Source of the DNA: DATBAX01 sp963723765
GTDB taxonomy: Bacteria > Acidobacteriota > Terriglobia > Terriglobales > Acidobacteriaceae
Reading direction: 5' to 3'
DNA: 64,000 bases
NCBI GenBank assembly: GCA_963723765.1
Contig: CAVRSD010000003.1
Coordinates: 1,159,897 to 1,223,896, forward strand
Shown: piece after piece, positions 52,625 through 61,041 of the stretch
Numbering within the stretch: the first letter of the stretch is position 1
Layout: every line of letters starts with the position of its first letter
The notes under the pieces: model-generated
The model's database searches: none
Seen by the model: only the letters and a program-made list of their open reading frames with translations
Told to the model about the DNA's origin: nothing
Translations under genes and position numbers: made by a program

Positions 52625-52656
52625 ACCGGGCGTCGAGTGGAAACCCGACGCCCGGT
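52625..52656 (-). terminator. Strong hairpin between the Cys-rich gene and the DsbA-like gene
   Basis: ACCGGGCGTCG and CGACGCCCGGT form a perfect 11 bp stem around a 10-nt loop. On the minus strand it lies between the end of the 52771 gene and the DsbA-like start, without a T-run, so it could either end or attenuate read-through. Confidence 0.5.
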
Positions 52657-52770
52657 GCATGTTGGATTCGAATGTAGGCAGAGGACTCCCCAACTTTGAG
52701 CCATCTCTCCCCCCGTTTGCGGCGTCTCCGTATCTGAGCTAGAGCTCAGTGCGGTTCAGCCCGTTAAAAA

Positions 52771-53376
52771 CTACCAGGCAGTGTCTTCGTTGGTGCAAGA
52801 GCACTGGCCGTGGCCGCTGCCAAGCAGAATCAAGTACTGGCATTCCAATTCCAGATCGCCGGTTTCCATCGCGGTAGCGTTGGAATCCTTCAATTCGGTT
52901 TCGGTGATCTGCGGTGTTGCTGCAGTCTTGCCAGCCTGGATGTGGGTGATCCATCCACGGATTCCAGCGGTTGGTGCTCCAGCGCCTTTCGCCGAAGCGG
53001 TGCAGGAACCTGGGTTGGCGTTCGACAGAACCTTGATGACGCCGGCATGGTTAACGTTCGAAGTCAGAACGTTGTACAGCAGGTTCTTGTTGACGGACTC
53101 GGAGATGATTCCATCCGCCGATACGTCGCAGCTGCAGCAAGCCTGCAGTTCCTGGCTGTTATCAAAAACGTAGAACGCTGCGCAAAGATCGGCTTCGCCA
53201 GCGCTGCCGTCGTTGATTACACGCACGGTGGTGTCAGGGTTACCTACGACGTTTGCGCCGGAGTAATATCCCAGAGCATAAACATCGTCAGGCGCGTTCT
53301 GTGCCACCGCTGATGTCATTCCGAGCACCAGGGCAATGGCCAGTATGGGAAGCAAGGTACATAGTACTTTCTTCAT
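52771..53376 (-). CDS. Exported 8-cysteine protein (unrecognised domain)
   Basis: 201 residues, ATG 53376 behind AGGAGGATCTTCA. Signal peptide 1-26 (LLPILAIALVLGMTSAVAQ). The mature protein has eight Cys: DLC65, CC80-81, C83, SC125, LEC179, C192 and C194, within motifs AAFYVFDNSQE, HAGVIKVLS, W-I-THIQ and LLGSGHGQCSC. All eight and the motifs recur in the C-terminal ~165 residues of the lipoprotein at 57426-58824. I do not know a named family with this pattern. Even Cys number and export suggest four disulfides. Its neighbour encodes a DsbA-like enzyme. The leader has two GGGTTAGT sites. Confidence 0.7.
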   Translation of the reverse strand: MKKVLCTLLPILAIALVLGMTSAVAQNAPDDVYALGYYSGANVVGNPDTTVRVINDGSAGEADLCAAFYVFDNSQELQACCSCDVSADGIISESVNKNLLYNVLTSNVNHAGVIKVLSNANPGSCTASAKGAGAPTAGIRGWITHIQAGKTAATPQITETELKDSNATAMETGDLELECQYLILLGSGHGQCSCTNEDTAW

Positions 53377-53578
53377 TGAAGATCCTCCTGTGATTGGGCG
53401 CTGCCGGCTGGGGGGAGAACTGTTCAGCTAAGGATGCGCGGGAAAATCATCGGCTTCTTGACTGATCTTTACAATCACCCACCTGGCTTAGTCGAACTCA
53501 CTAGGTCCACAAATTTACTTCGAATGGGTTAGTTCTACAATGCCCCGATCGCATTAGTCGCGGAGTTTAAGCACAATG

Positions 53579-53598
53579 ACTAACCATTTTGGGTTAGT
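53579..53598. promoter_or_regulatory. Candidate operator: ACTAACC-N6-GGTTAGT
   Basis: A perfect 7+7 bp inverted repeat in the 330 bp gap between the genes at 53376 and 53707; a half-site GGGTTAGT is at 53526-53533 and looser GCTTAGTCG / CATTAGTCG copies lie nearby (about 53486 and 53552). The rest of the gap shows no gene. Confidence 0.5.
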
Positions 53599-53706
53599 TA
53601 AATAAATCCACTCGACTGGTTACCGCGAAGGTACATTTGTAGCTTAAGTTATGACGTCCTGGCAATGCGTCGCACTTCCAGGTACTGCATAAAATTAATT
53701 GGCGTT

Positions 53707-54474
53707 TTAGTCTCCCGCCATCTCGTCATCAGAGAAAAGAGTGGACTTAGTGCGGGAATGCCGGCTGCCGGATTCATTTTGCGAAATAGCCGTCGATGCG
53801 CCAGTCTTAAACGCGGCCACGCTCATGCAAAAAAAATTACCCGCTTCCGCTTTCCCCCCGGTGAGCGTTGGTTGATAGGTTCCAGCAGCTCCGCTTGTAT
53901 AAACATAGGTTGTCTTGAAATTCCATGCTGCGGGACTTACGCCGGATGGAGCCGGATCGCTGGAAAAATAACGGGCAATAATAAAATCGTTGGCGCTTGT
54001 CTTGATAGTTGGGCCAACCTCGGAACCTGTGCTGGTTACAGTCCCGTCACTCAGGTGGGCTCCGCTTCCGTCGATCACTGCGGGCGACGCCAGCTGGGAA
54101 ACTTCCAGAAAAGCATTAATACTCGGAACGTGCCCGGAGAAATGATATTTAAGCTCGGTTACGCCGCCCTTGCAATTCTCGCAGTACCAAACATCCAGAG
54201 ATACTTTCCCACCACATGAGCTGGCAGCTTCCGGAACTTGCTTGTAGATGTTGCCTCCACCAGGCGCATTGTCGTTAATACCTAATACCTTGATCCCTGG
54301 AGCAAGCGGCCCTGGCATGGCAATGAGAATACTGCCCTCGCTGGTCGGCGCTTTGACATCCATATCTGAAATGTGGCTGGGACCACCCACAGAGAAAAGC
54401 TCTTGCACGATGGTTTGCGCCGGCAACTCAACCGTCCCCAATAAGAACAGAAATATCAGAATTTTTTTCTTCAT
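53707..54474 (-). CDS. Exported protein of unknown function
   Basis: 255 residues. Signal peptide 1-19 (ILIFLFLLGTVELPAQ). A beta-rich mature domain follows: VPEAASSCGGKVSLDVWYCENC, TELKYHFSGHVPSINAFLEVSQL, then ...NDFIIARYFSSD and TTYVYTSGAAGTYQPTLTGG. Four cysteines include a tight CENC-type pair. The pattern is like exported jelly-roll-type proteins in Acidobacteriota, but no family is certain. The C-terminus is polar and charged. It lies alone on the minus strand, 150 bp after the STN-like gene. Confidence 0.6.
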   Translation of the reverse strand: MKKKILIFLFLLGTVELPAQTIVQELFSVGGPSHISDMDVKAPTSEGSILIAMPGPLAPGIKVLGINDNAPGGGNIYKQVPEAASSCGGKVSLDVWYCENCKGGVTELKYHFSGHVPSINAFLEVSQLASPAVIDGSGAHLSDGTVTSTGSEVGPTIKTSANDFIIARYFSSDPAPSGVSPAAWNFKTTYVYTSGAAGTYQPTLTGGKAEAGNFFCMSVAAFKTGASTAISQNESGSRHSRTKSTLFSDDEMAGD

Positions 54475-54623
54475 CTTCTTCCTCGCCTGTTTGATTCACC
54501 CGGCATTGACTTGCAACAAACCGGTGTCTGCTGAAACTTACTCCGCCGCTTGGTATTTCTACGAAATCATTTCAAGGGCAGTGCGTACAACCGGTCTGAG
54601 ATTTATTTTCTCGAGGGAGTTAA

Positions 54624-55271
54624 TTATTGCGCAGGGCTCGAACCGGCTTCCTGTTCACGCTGAAGCTTTCGTGCCTCTCTGCGAGCTTTCATCATTTCCG
54701 CAACCGCGTCTGGGGAAAGCGGTTGTGAAGGCGCTTCCGCCTCCAACTGCTGCGACTCAATAGCGACGGAGGGCGAAATTAACACGGCAGGCCCTGGTGC
54801 GGGGGTCGCGTTAACTACCGGCATCTGCACTGCAGCCTGGATCGGTTGGTTCGCAACGGATGCATTCGCCGGTTCGTCTGAAGTTGTCAAAATCATGCGT
54901 TGCAGGATGCCTGGGTTGGTTGGCGATGCCAGCATCACGTAGTTGAAGCGCGATCCGTTTAGTAGAGTGGCGAGAACTTCGCGCACCGGACCCGGACCGG
55001 CATTGGCAAAGAGATGTTCTTGAGCGCGATCCGAAGGAAATTCTATGACCGCGCCCGTCTTCACACTGACGGCTCGCAATACATCTCCCAGGCTCACATC
55101 CACTGCACTGATGGTTAACTGGCCATTGCTATAAGTAATCTTGGGACTCGCGGGAAGCGGTGCGGAAGCAGCCGGCGCAACCGTAACAGGAGCCTGTGCC
55201 CACACTGCGGTGGAGACGCACAGTATCACTAAAACGCAAAACAACAATCGGAATTGTGGCCGGCCAACCAT
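54624..55271 (-). CDS. Exported protein with STN/secretin-N-like domain
   Basis: 215 residues with a signal peptide (LLFCVLVILCVSTAVWAQ). Residues ~43-115, KITYSNGQLTISAVDVSLG, DVLRAVSVKTGAVIEFP and REVLATLLNGSRFNYVML, match the short STN/secretin N-terminal fold found in secretins, TonB-dependent receptors and PilQ-like proteins. The remainder is Ala/Pro-rich and then a charged coil (MKARREARKLQREQEAG). No secretin pore domain is present, so it may work as an accessory or periplasmic adaptor. It is 34 bp after the gene at 55306-55776, probably one operon. Confidence 0.65.
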   Translation of the reverse strand: MVGRPQFRLLFCVLVILCVSTAVWAQAPVTVAPAASAPLPASPKITYSNGQLTISAVDVSLGDVLRAVSVKTGAVIEFPSDRAQEHLFANAGPGPVREVLATLLNGSRFNYVMLASPTNPGILQRMILTTSDEPANASVANQPIQAAVQMPVVNATPAPGPAVLISPSVAIESQQLEAEAPSQPLSPDAVAEMMKARREARKLQREQEAGSSPAQ

Positions 55272-55305
55272 GAGATTCTAATTCCTTAGTATTTCAATCC
55301 GTCGA

Positions 55306-55776
55306 TTATTTCGACGACGCCTGATCACTTTCCTTGGCTTGCGACCCAGCCTCATCCACTCCGCATTGTAGTGGCTCATCCGAGGCTGGTCTGGTTTTTC
55401 CGCCAAGAGAGAGTTTTAACTTGTCCTTCATAAATTCCCCGCTAGACTTTTCGCCGGATTCAGCAGCAGCGTCATTCTCGCTGGCAGAAGCGTTCGCGGA
55501 AGACGCGCTGTTTTTCTCGCCAGCCGACACTTGCGCATCACTCGGCGGAATGCAAATCGCCGGATCCGCAACCTTTTCCACGGTAGCGCTGGGGGATGCG
55601 GCATCGGGTTTCAATTCCGGGGCAGACGTTGGCTTCGTAGAAGCTTCTTTTGCTTTAGGTTCGGCCGACAAAGAAGGAGCCACAGCGACAAGCAGGCACG
55701 CCACACATGCAGATCGCATCATCCCTGTCAGCATCATGCCTGTTACGTAATGAGAATGATTGCCCAAGCGCCGCAT
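55306..55776 (-). CDS. Exported low-complexity protein, unknown
   Basis: 156 residues from ATG 55776, chosen for the AGGAG 4 nt upstream; a longer frame reaches 55860. Signal peptide near 14-41 (GMMRSACVACLLVAVAPSLSA). The mature part is Ala/Ser/Glu/Lys-rich (EPKAKEASTKPTSAPELKP, NSASSANASASENDAAAE) with only two cysteines, CIPP and LQCG, that could pair. No known domain. First gene of a likely two-gene operon with the STN-like protein. Confidence 0.5.
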   Translation of the reverse strand: MRRLGNHSHYVTGMMLTGMMRSACVACLLVAVAPSLSAEPKAKEASTKPTSAPELKPDAASPSATVEKVADPAICIPPSDAQVSAGEKNSASSANASASENDAAAESGEKSSGEFMKDKLKLSLGGKTRPASDEPLQCGVDEAGSQAKESDQASSK

Positions 55777-55917
55777 GGCATTACACTCCTGGGGAATTTC
55801 GTCAACGCTAGAGATACTAACCCTGCCGCCAACTTGATCCCAAGTGCAATAGTAGATCACTCCACCAGGCCGGGCGCAATACCGCCCTTGTAGTAGCCAT
55901 AATGACTAGCCTCGTTT

Positions 55918-55936
55918 GTTAACCCTTTTGGGTTAC
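55918..55936. promoter_or_regulatory. Candidate operator: TAACCC-N4-GGGTTA
   Basis: GTTAACCC-tttt-GGGTTAC is a clean inverted repeat in the 471 bp between the divergent genes at 55776 (minus) and 56248 (plus, LuxR regulator). The site could serve both. Nothing else recognisable fills the gap. Confidence 0.5.
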
Positions 55937-56247
55937 TCCCTTAAAGGCGGACTGCTCTGGAACCCGCGCTGCATCTTGACTGTTGACTTTTCCAGGCGAA
56001 GATGGCAAACTCCGCCTCGTCTTTATTCTCTCCCCCAGAGAGCTTAGTCCGGTGATCGAGTTGTGTTTGTTGTCACTCGCATCAACCGGACGGTTGAATC
56101 TCCTGAAGCGTTAAATTTTTGAAACCCCAATTAGAAGTGCGCGGATTAGTGAGGTCTAAACGTGATGATCGCGCGCTCGTCTCTGGGTGGAAAATGCCGC
56201 GCTGAGAAAAAGCGCTGGGAATCGCGAATGAGGGTCGAGGAGTAAAC

Positions 56248-56778
56248 GTGTCAATTGGAACTTCAGAACCAGGTTTTTTGCTCGTGAGTCCTTCGTTGGA
56301 TCCCATCGCCTGTAATGCGGGAGCGGTGCAAATTCTCACGTTTCCAAGTACGCCGGAAAAAATCAAGAAATTGGACATCTTCCTGACCGACAAAATCCGG
56401 TCTGGTCTGGTCAGCCGTCAATCGCGGGATTCGTTAGAGTTTGTGAAGGAATTTAAATCCGGGAAGCGCCGCTATGTTTGCCGGTCATTCCAGTTAGATG
56501 GCCACGATAACAATGGAGGACAGCGCACAGTAGCGGTCCTGCTCGAGCGGTATGCGTCAGGGGTGGCGGCATTGTCGCAGATGTCGGAACAATTTTCTCT
56601 CACCGAGCGGGAGCGCGAAACCGTGGAACTGCTTCTGCAAGGCCTGACCAGCAAGGAAATTGCACTGCGAATGAACATCAGCCCCAACACCGTAAAAGCT
56701 TTTTTGCGGCTGGTGATGGTGAAGATGGGTGTTTCCACCCGCTCCGGAATTGTTGGGCGTGTGGTGGGCAAGTCCTGA
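56248..56778 (+). CDS. PAS-like/LuxR-type HTH transcriptional regulator, paralogue 1
   Basis: 176 residues, GTG start 56248 with AGGAG 5 nt before it. Residues ~7-95 look like a small PAS-type sensor (GFLLVSPSLDPIACNAGAVQIL, FKSGKRRYVCRSFQLDG). Residues ~112-170 are a GerE/LuxR HTH: SLTERERETVELLLQGLTSKEIALRMNISPNTVKAFLRLVMVKMGV. No receiver domain, so it is not a classic response regulator. The paralogue at 61042-61572 has the same length and matches along its whole length. The two lie at each side of the exported-protein genes and are the likely regulators of this cluster. Confidence 0.85.
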   Translation: MSIGTSEPGFLLVSPSLDPIACNAGAVQILTFPSTPEKIKKLDIFLTDKIRSGLVSRQSRDSLEFVKEFKSGKRRYVCRSFQLDGHDNNGGQRTVAVLLERYASGVAALSQMSEQFSLTERERETVELLLQGLTSKEIALRMNISPNTVKAFLRLVMVKMGVSTRSGIVGRVVGKS

Positions 56779-56886
56779 AGTCGGTCGCTTTGTGATGAAA
56801 ACACAGAGCGAGCGAAAGATGACCCTCCTGAACTAATCCGTTTGAGGAATTTACGGCAACCCTGGCAGGGGCGATGATCACTCGTC

Positions 56887-57204
56887 GTGAAACGAACCTT
56901 GGAATCGGACCGCAGAAGCCATCCCAGATTTCCTCAACTCCTGGAAATTCAGGCCCATGAAGTGCTTCCGCTCAAATCTGAAGAAAAAGCCAAGCCTCCG
57001 GTGTTGGGTAGAATTCAGAACATGAGTAAGGGCGGCATCTGCTTTCTCAGTTCGCAACCGATCACGCGGGCTTCCCTCTTGCGGTGCGAAATCGGCATGT
57101 CGGACGTACCGCTTTCTGTTCCCACTCTGTTGCTGGTTCGTTGGACCAAGAAACAAGGCGTCGAATCGAACAGCTATCTTTCCGGTCTGCAGTTTCTGTT
57201 CTAG
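56887..57204 (+). CDS. PilZ-domain protein
   Basis: 105 residues starting at GTG 56887. LESDRRSHPRF gives the RxxxR motif and IQNMSKGGICFLSS the (D/N)xSxxG motif that bind cyclic di-GMP in PilZ domains; the barrel ends with LLLVRWTKKQG and LSGLQFLF. A single-domain PilZ protein usually acts as a c-di-GMP adaptor in the cytoplasm. A half-site ACTAATCC (56832) lies ~50 bp upstream. Whether it belongs to the secreted-protein regulon is unknown. Confidence 0.85.
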   Translation: MKRTLESDRRSHPRFPQLLEIQAHEVLPLKSEEKAKPPVLGRIQNMSKGGICFLSSQPITRASLLRCEIGMSDVPLSVPTLLLVRWTKKQGVESNSYLSGLQFLF

Positions 57205-57425
57205 ATCGACTGTTTCCAAAGGCTTTTCCAGGCTTTGAGCAGACACCGCCCTACCTACCCGTTTGGATTAGTCGTCTTGACTAGCTTCTTCTCATTAGTA
57301 TTTTTTCACTAGTGTTTTTGCGGTAAGCCAAACGGGGGATTCACAATATTTGCACAGTCGCAGTAAAGTGCACATGGCCCTCCCTCCTATACCCTGGCCC
57401 CAAAACCCGCCACAGGGTTTGGACT

Positions 57426-58824
57426 ATGTCGTTCCATGCGTTCCTACAAACGAAAAACAGGCTGCTTTCAGCGGTCATCGTATTCGTGTGCGCGATGGGG
57501 CTATCCAGCTGTGGAAGCAGCATGGGTCGGCGGGAAAGCAGATTCTCCCAGTGTGGTAACCCTCAAATCGCTTTCTATTTCTCCCGCTACTTCGACCGTG
57601 GTGCTGGGCGGTGGCCAGCAATTCACTGTAACCGGATATTACAGTGACAAGAGTCAACGGGATTTAACCCAAACTGCGAAATGGGCAAGCGTTCAACCGA
57701 CGATCGCAACCATCAGTTCACCCGGGATGGTGGTCACCAAGCAGGCCGGTACGGCCACCATTACCGCAGCGTCGGGCGCGGTCAGTGACTCAGCAACCCT
57801 CACCGTATCGACTCCCACGCTAGTTTCGCTTACGGTGTCTCCGGCCAGCCCATCCGTTCCCAAGGGTGATACTCAGCGGTTTGCGGCCACTGGAACATTC
57901 AGCGATCAGAGCACGCAGGATGTGACCAGCACGGTGGTTTGGACCACATCTGCCGCTGGCATAGCCTCCATCAATGGCGCAGGGCTGGCGACTGGGCTGG
58001 GGGTCGGTAAAGCAACCATCACGGCCACGTCTAATTCGATCACCGGCGTCGATTCGCTTACCGTGACCCCGCCGGTACTCACCTCGATCGCCATTACGCC
58101 GGCGAAATCATCGGTTGGGCTGGGAAATAATGAGCAACTGAGTCTGACCGGCACTTTCAGTGACGGCAGCACGCAGGATCTGACCAGTTCCGCCACCTGG
58201 AAATCGGTAAAGCCTGCGGTCGCCACTATTACCCAGAGCGGACTCGCGATAAGTTGGAGCATTGGTACCACTGGGTTTTCTGCCGGCTCGGGTGGGCTCA
58301 GCGCGTCGGGCACCATCGTGGTATTGCCAGAAGCGGCCGTTGATTATTTTTCCAATGCGCATAACGTGAATGCGCCCGACGGTACGCTGAGCCTGGTCAA
58401 TACAAGTCTCACCGGCGACGACCTGTGTGCCATGATTTACGTCTTCGACAACAGCCAGGAGATGAACGAATGCTGCGGGTGCTTGATCTCAAAAGAGGGG
58501 ATCCGGACGCTTTCCGTGGATAACGATCTCACGTCCAATCCGCTTACCGGGACTACACTCCATACCGGCGTGATCCGAGTCGTCGCGGCCGATCCAACCA
58601 ACAACCCTACCTGCAACGCGGGAACGGTCGCTCCTTCAGGACTAATCCTGCCCTGGGCCACTCACATCCAGTACTTCGCGCCAGGCAGCTTTGCGGTCAC
58701 GGAAGCCGGCCCCCAGATGTCCACCCTAAGCTCTTCGGAACTGACAGACCTGGAAACCGATTGTGCTTTCATGCAAAAGCTGGGTAGCGGGCACGGAGTC
58801 TGCAGCTGCGGTACCGGAGACTGA
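57426..58824 (+). CDS. Lipoprotein with Big_2-type Ig repeats and the 8-cysteine domain, apparent frameshift near the start
   Basis: The start frame (ATG 57426) encodes a lipoprotein signal: RLLSAVIVFVCAMGLSSC with the lipobox Cys. About 12 residues on, the frame breaks; the remaining ~430 residues are in another frame. One G too many in GGG at 57532-57534 explains it (...MGRR-KADSPSVVTLK). Then three bacterial Ig-like (Big_2) repeats (LKSLSISPATSTVVLGGGQQF, LVSLTVSPASPSVPKGDTQRF, LTSIAITPAKSSVGLGNNEQL), each with SDxSxQDxTxxxxW. The last ~165 residues are the 8-Cys domain shared with 52771-53376 (CAMIYVFDNSQE, CCGC, HTGVIRVV, THIQ, LGSGHGVCSC). Confidence 0.75.
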
Positions 58825-58839
58825 AACAAAGATCAGGAT

Positions 58840-59121
58840 TTAACTTGCCTTCCGCTTACGCTGCGGCTGGGAGGAACGGTTCTTGCCGGAAGTCGCTTTT
58901 ATCTTTGAGGTCGAGGACTGCGGCTTTGAAGGATGCGGAAGTTTTGGCGACTGCGGCGTTTCAATGATGGCCGGACGGCCCGAGATTTTTCGAAACGGCG
59001 AAATAATAGCGTTGGCAATCGCCCGCACAACACTTCTGAACCTTGATTCTTCGGTTCGAGCCGAGGCGTGCAGGGCTGCCCTGTACTTCTCGATCCAATC
59101 TTGTTCGGCGCTACTCAACAA
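58840..59121 (-). CDS. Small basic protein, unknown
   Basis: 93 residues from TTG 59121, with AAGGA 8 nt upstream. The N-terminal half is helical (SAEQDWIEKYRAALHASARTEESRFRSVVRAIANAI) and the C-terminal half very basic and Ser/Pro/Lys-rich (ISPFRKISGRPAI, KPQSSTSKIKATSGKNRSSQPQRKRKAS). No membrane segment. Such tails often bind nucleic acid or acidic partners. No family recognised; existence rests on the fair ribosome site and length. Confidence 0.45.
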   Translation of the reverse strand: MLSSAEQDWIEKYRAALHASARTEESRFRSVVRAIANAIISPFRKISGRPAIIETPQSPKLPHPSKPQSSTSKIKATSGKNRSSQPQRKRKAS

Positions 59122-59217
59122 ATAATCCTTCAGCGGCCAGAAAATCCCTAATTGTGACTGGTAGTTTCCTCGGCTTTATATCCTGCCCCGGCCATAATCG
59201 CAATGCCCCCAAAAGAA

Positions 59218-59234
59218 CTAATCCCCTGGGTTAA
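59218..59234. promoter_or_regulatory. Candidate operator: CTAATCC-cct-GGGTTAAG
   Basis: Imperfect member of the TAACCC/GGGTTA family in the gap between the small genes at 59121 (minus) and 59328 (plus). Confidence 0.45.
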
Positions 59235-59327
59235 GGGTGGCGGCGTAACCATATCAGAGTAATCCGCCTGCGCTATTGAAGGAACTCGGCGGATGGAGCT
59301 ATACTCCGCCACCTTCGGAGGCTTGTC

Positions 59328-59480
59328 ATGAAAGATGTTTATGAGGTTCTACGTCAAAAGGAACTGAACATTGCGCGAATAAGAACAGAGATCGACGCAC
59401 TGCTTGTGGTCGCGCCATTATTGAAGGACGAGAACGATAAAGCTGAAGAAGAAACCAATGAGTTCGCTGTCCGGGCGTAA
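59328..59480 (+). CDS. Short acidic helical protein (50 aa)
   Basis: ATG 59328 stands 6 nt after GGAGG. The peptide MKDVYEVLRQKELNIARIRT, then EIDALLVVAPLLKDENDK and a short acidic end, is predicted all-helical and probably a coiled coil; it has no signal or membrane segment. Comparable short proteins starting MKDVYEVLRQKE are familiar from Acidobacteriota genomes, with unknown function. It overlaps no other good frame. Confidence 0.6.
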   Translation: MKDVYEVLRQKELNIARIRTEIDALLVVAPLLKDENDKAEEETNEFAVRA

Positions 59481-59561
59481 GAACTGACGTTCCACTCATG
59501 TCCGCGCTGCCCATCACTAGATCGATTCCTGTTTTTATAAATCCTACCAGAAGCCTTTGTT

Positions 59562-61031
59562 TTAGAAGATCCTGGCCATCAATCCTTTAATCTTGCCGAA
59601 GAAGCCGTGGTGGCCTCGTTTGGTGGGTGCCGCGACGGTCGGGGTCGGTGGCAGGGTATCAGAAGTCGCCATCGTAGAGCTGGTGGAGGGCTTCCCTGCC
59701 TGGATCTGTGGCGGGACAACAGCCGGGGCGGATCTCGTCGCAGGCTCCTCCGCGGAAGCCTGGTAAACGATCGGGGTCACATCAATATGGACACGCTTCT
59801 CATTCGCCTTTAACGCCGGCACAGCGGCAGTTTCCGATCCGGGCTCAGGCGCTCCGGAAGCCGTGGTGCCGCGAGCTTCGCTACCCTGCGTCGGCGCGGT
59901 ATCTGGCTTGGGCACTTCATTCGGTTGCCCTAAATGCATGGACTGAAGTTCATTGGCATCCGCGCTGACCGGAGCGGCAGACGCCAGCAGCATGGGAGTT
60001 TGCGGCGCCGGACAACCACAATCGGTCGGCATGGCTACTTCCATAGTGTGCGCGCCGCCGGTGTGCAATGCGGTGTCGGCAGCGTCCACGTGGCCGCCGT
60101 GAAAAACAATCTGCTCGCTGGGCTGCACTTCATAGGTGCCATCGCCCATCAGCTCTGAGACCACGGCCGGAGCGGTGTTTCCCGGAAGGGTCCGCATGCA
60201 GGTATTGCCACGCGCATCGGCGCGGATGGCATAGTCAAACTCTCCCGGACCACGCAGCAGGATACGAAAATCGGGCGTGAGGACGGCATCCGACGATTCA
60301 TTCAATGCGTAATGGGTTTCCATGGCACCCGTGCCCATGCCCACCATCAGATCGTGCCCATTCTCCGAACGAGTGACCGAGACAGTCGTTCCGGGGCAGA
60401 CACGGATTTCCCCGCCGCGCGCCAGTTTGAGGACGGTTGTCTGGTTCCCTCCGGTCACCGCAGCGCCGGAAGCAAGATTGTCGGCAAACACCACATTGCC
60501 CGTACTCGCGAGACTAACCGGAACCGCGACTGGTTCCTCACTCTTGGTAAGCGCGGAAACGGTAGGAGGCTTGGTGGTCACTTCCTCAGTTTCAGCACGC
60601 AAGCGAACCGTAAGCCGGTTTCCGGAAGGCTCAATGGTGTAGCTGAGTGGCTTCAGAAGATCGATAGTGACGCGGGCCACCGGTGGAATCATCAGATACT
60701 GCCGCAGGCGAATGTCGCTGATGTCTTCACTTTTGACCGCGATCTCTTTTTCGGGGGCCCTCATATTGGCGTTGGGCAAGTCAATGATAAGGCGCGGCGG
60801 ATCTTCCAACTTGGTAGCCGTGGGAACGATGGGGCGGCTGGACGTAATCTCAACCGTGGGCGCGCCGTTTTCGAGGATCACTTTTACCCGCGACACGACG
60901 GCCGGGTCCGGTTGATTGGCAGCAGCCTCCATCGCCGCCCGCTTGGATTGAGCTCCGCCAAGAGCGGGGACGAGAACGGTTACCAGCGAAAGTGCGACGA
61001 GTTTACGATGAATACAAGGCAGGAATTTCAT
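59562..61031 (-). CDS. AMIN-domain exported protein
   Basis: 489 residues from ATG 61031. Signal peptide ~6-30 (KLVALSLVTVLVPALGGAQ). Residues ~45-135 are an AMIN domain: VVSRVKVILENGAPTVEITSS, PRLIIDLPNANM, SDIRLRQYLMIPPVARVTIDLLKPLSYTIE, a module that targets proteins to peptidoglycan or envelope complexes (AmiC, PilQ). Residues ~195-330 look FecR-like (LARGGEIRVCPGTTVSVTRSENG, LLRGPGEFDYAIRADARGN). The rest is Pro/Thr-rich with a basic end. It begins 11 bp after the LuxR paralogue 2, so the two are co-transcribed. Confidence 0.78.
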   Translation of the reverse strand: MKFLPCIHRKLVALSLVTVLVPALGGAQSKRAAMEAAANQPDPAVVSRVKVILENGAPTVEITSSRPIVPTATKLEDPPRLIIDLPNANMRAPEKEIAVKSEDISDIRLRQYLMIPPVARVTIDLLKPLSYTIEPSGNRLTVRLRAETEEVTTKPPTVSALTKSEEPVAVPVSLASTGNVVFADNLASGAAVTGGNQTTVLKLARGGEIRVCPGTTVSVTRSENGHDLMVGMGTGAMETHYALNESSDAVLTPDFRILLRGPGEFDYAIRADARGNTCMRTLPGNTAPAVVSELMGDGTYEVQPSEQIVFHGGHVDAADTALHTGGAHTMEVAMPTDCGCPAPQTPMLLASAAPVSADANELQSMHLGQPNEVPKPDTAPTQGSEARGTTASGAPEPGSETAAVPALKANEKRVHIDVTPIVYQASAEEPATRSAPAVVPPQIQAGKPSTSSTMATSDTLPPTPTVAAPTKRGHHGFFGKIKGLMARIF

Positions 61032-61041
61032 CCCAACAACC

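Noticed and set aside
18607..57534. Programmed ribosomal frameshifting at the five homopolymer sites
   Set aside because: The runs are short, lack slippery heptamers or stimulatory structures, and occur in unrelated enzymes where no regulation by frameshifting is known; assembly error is simpler.
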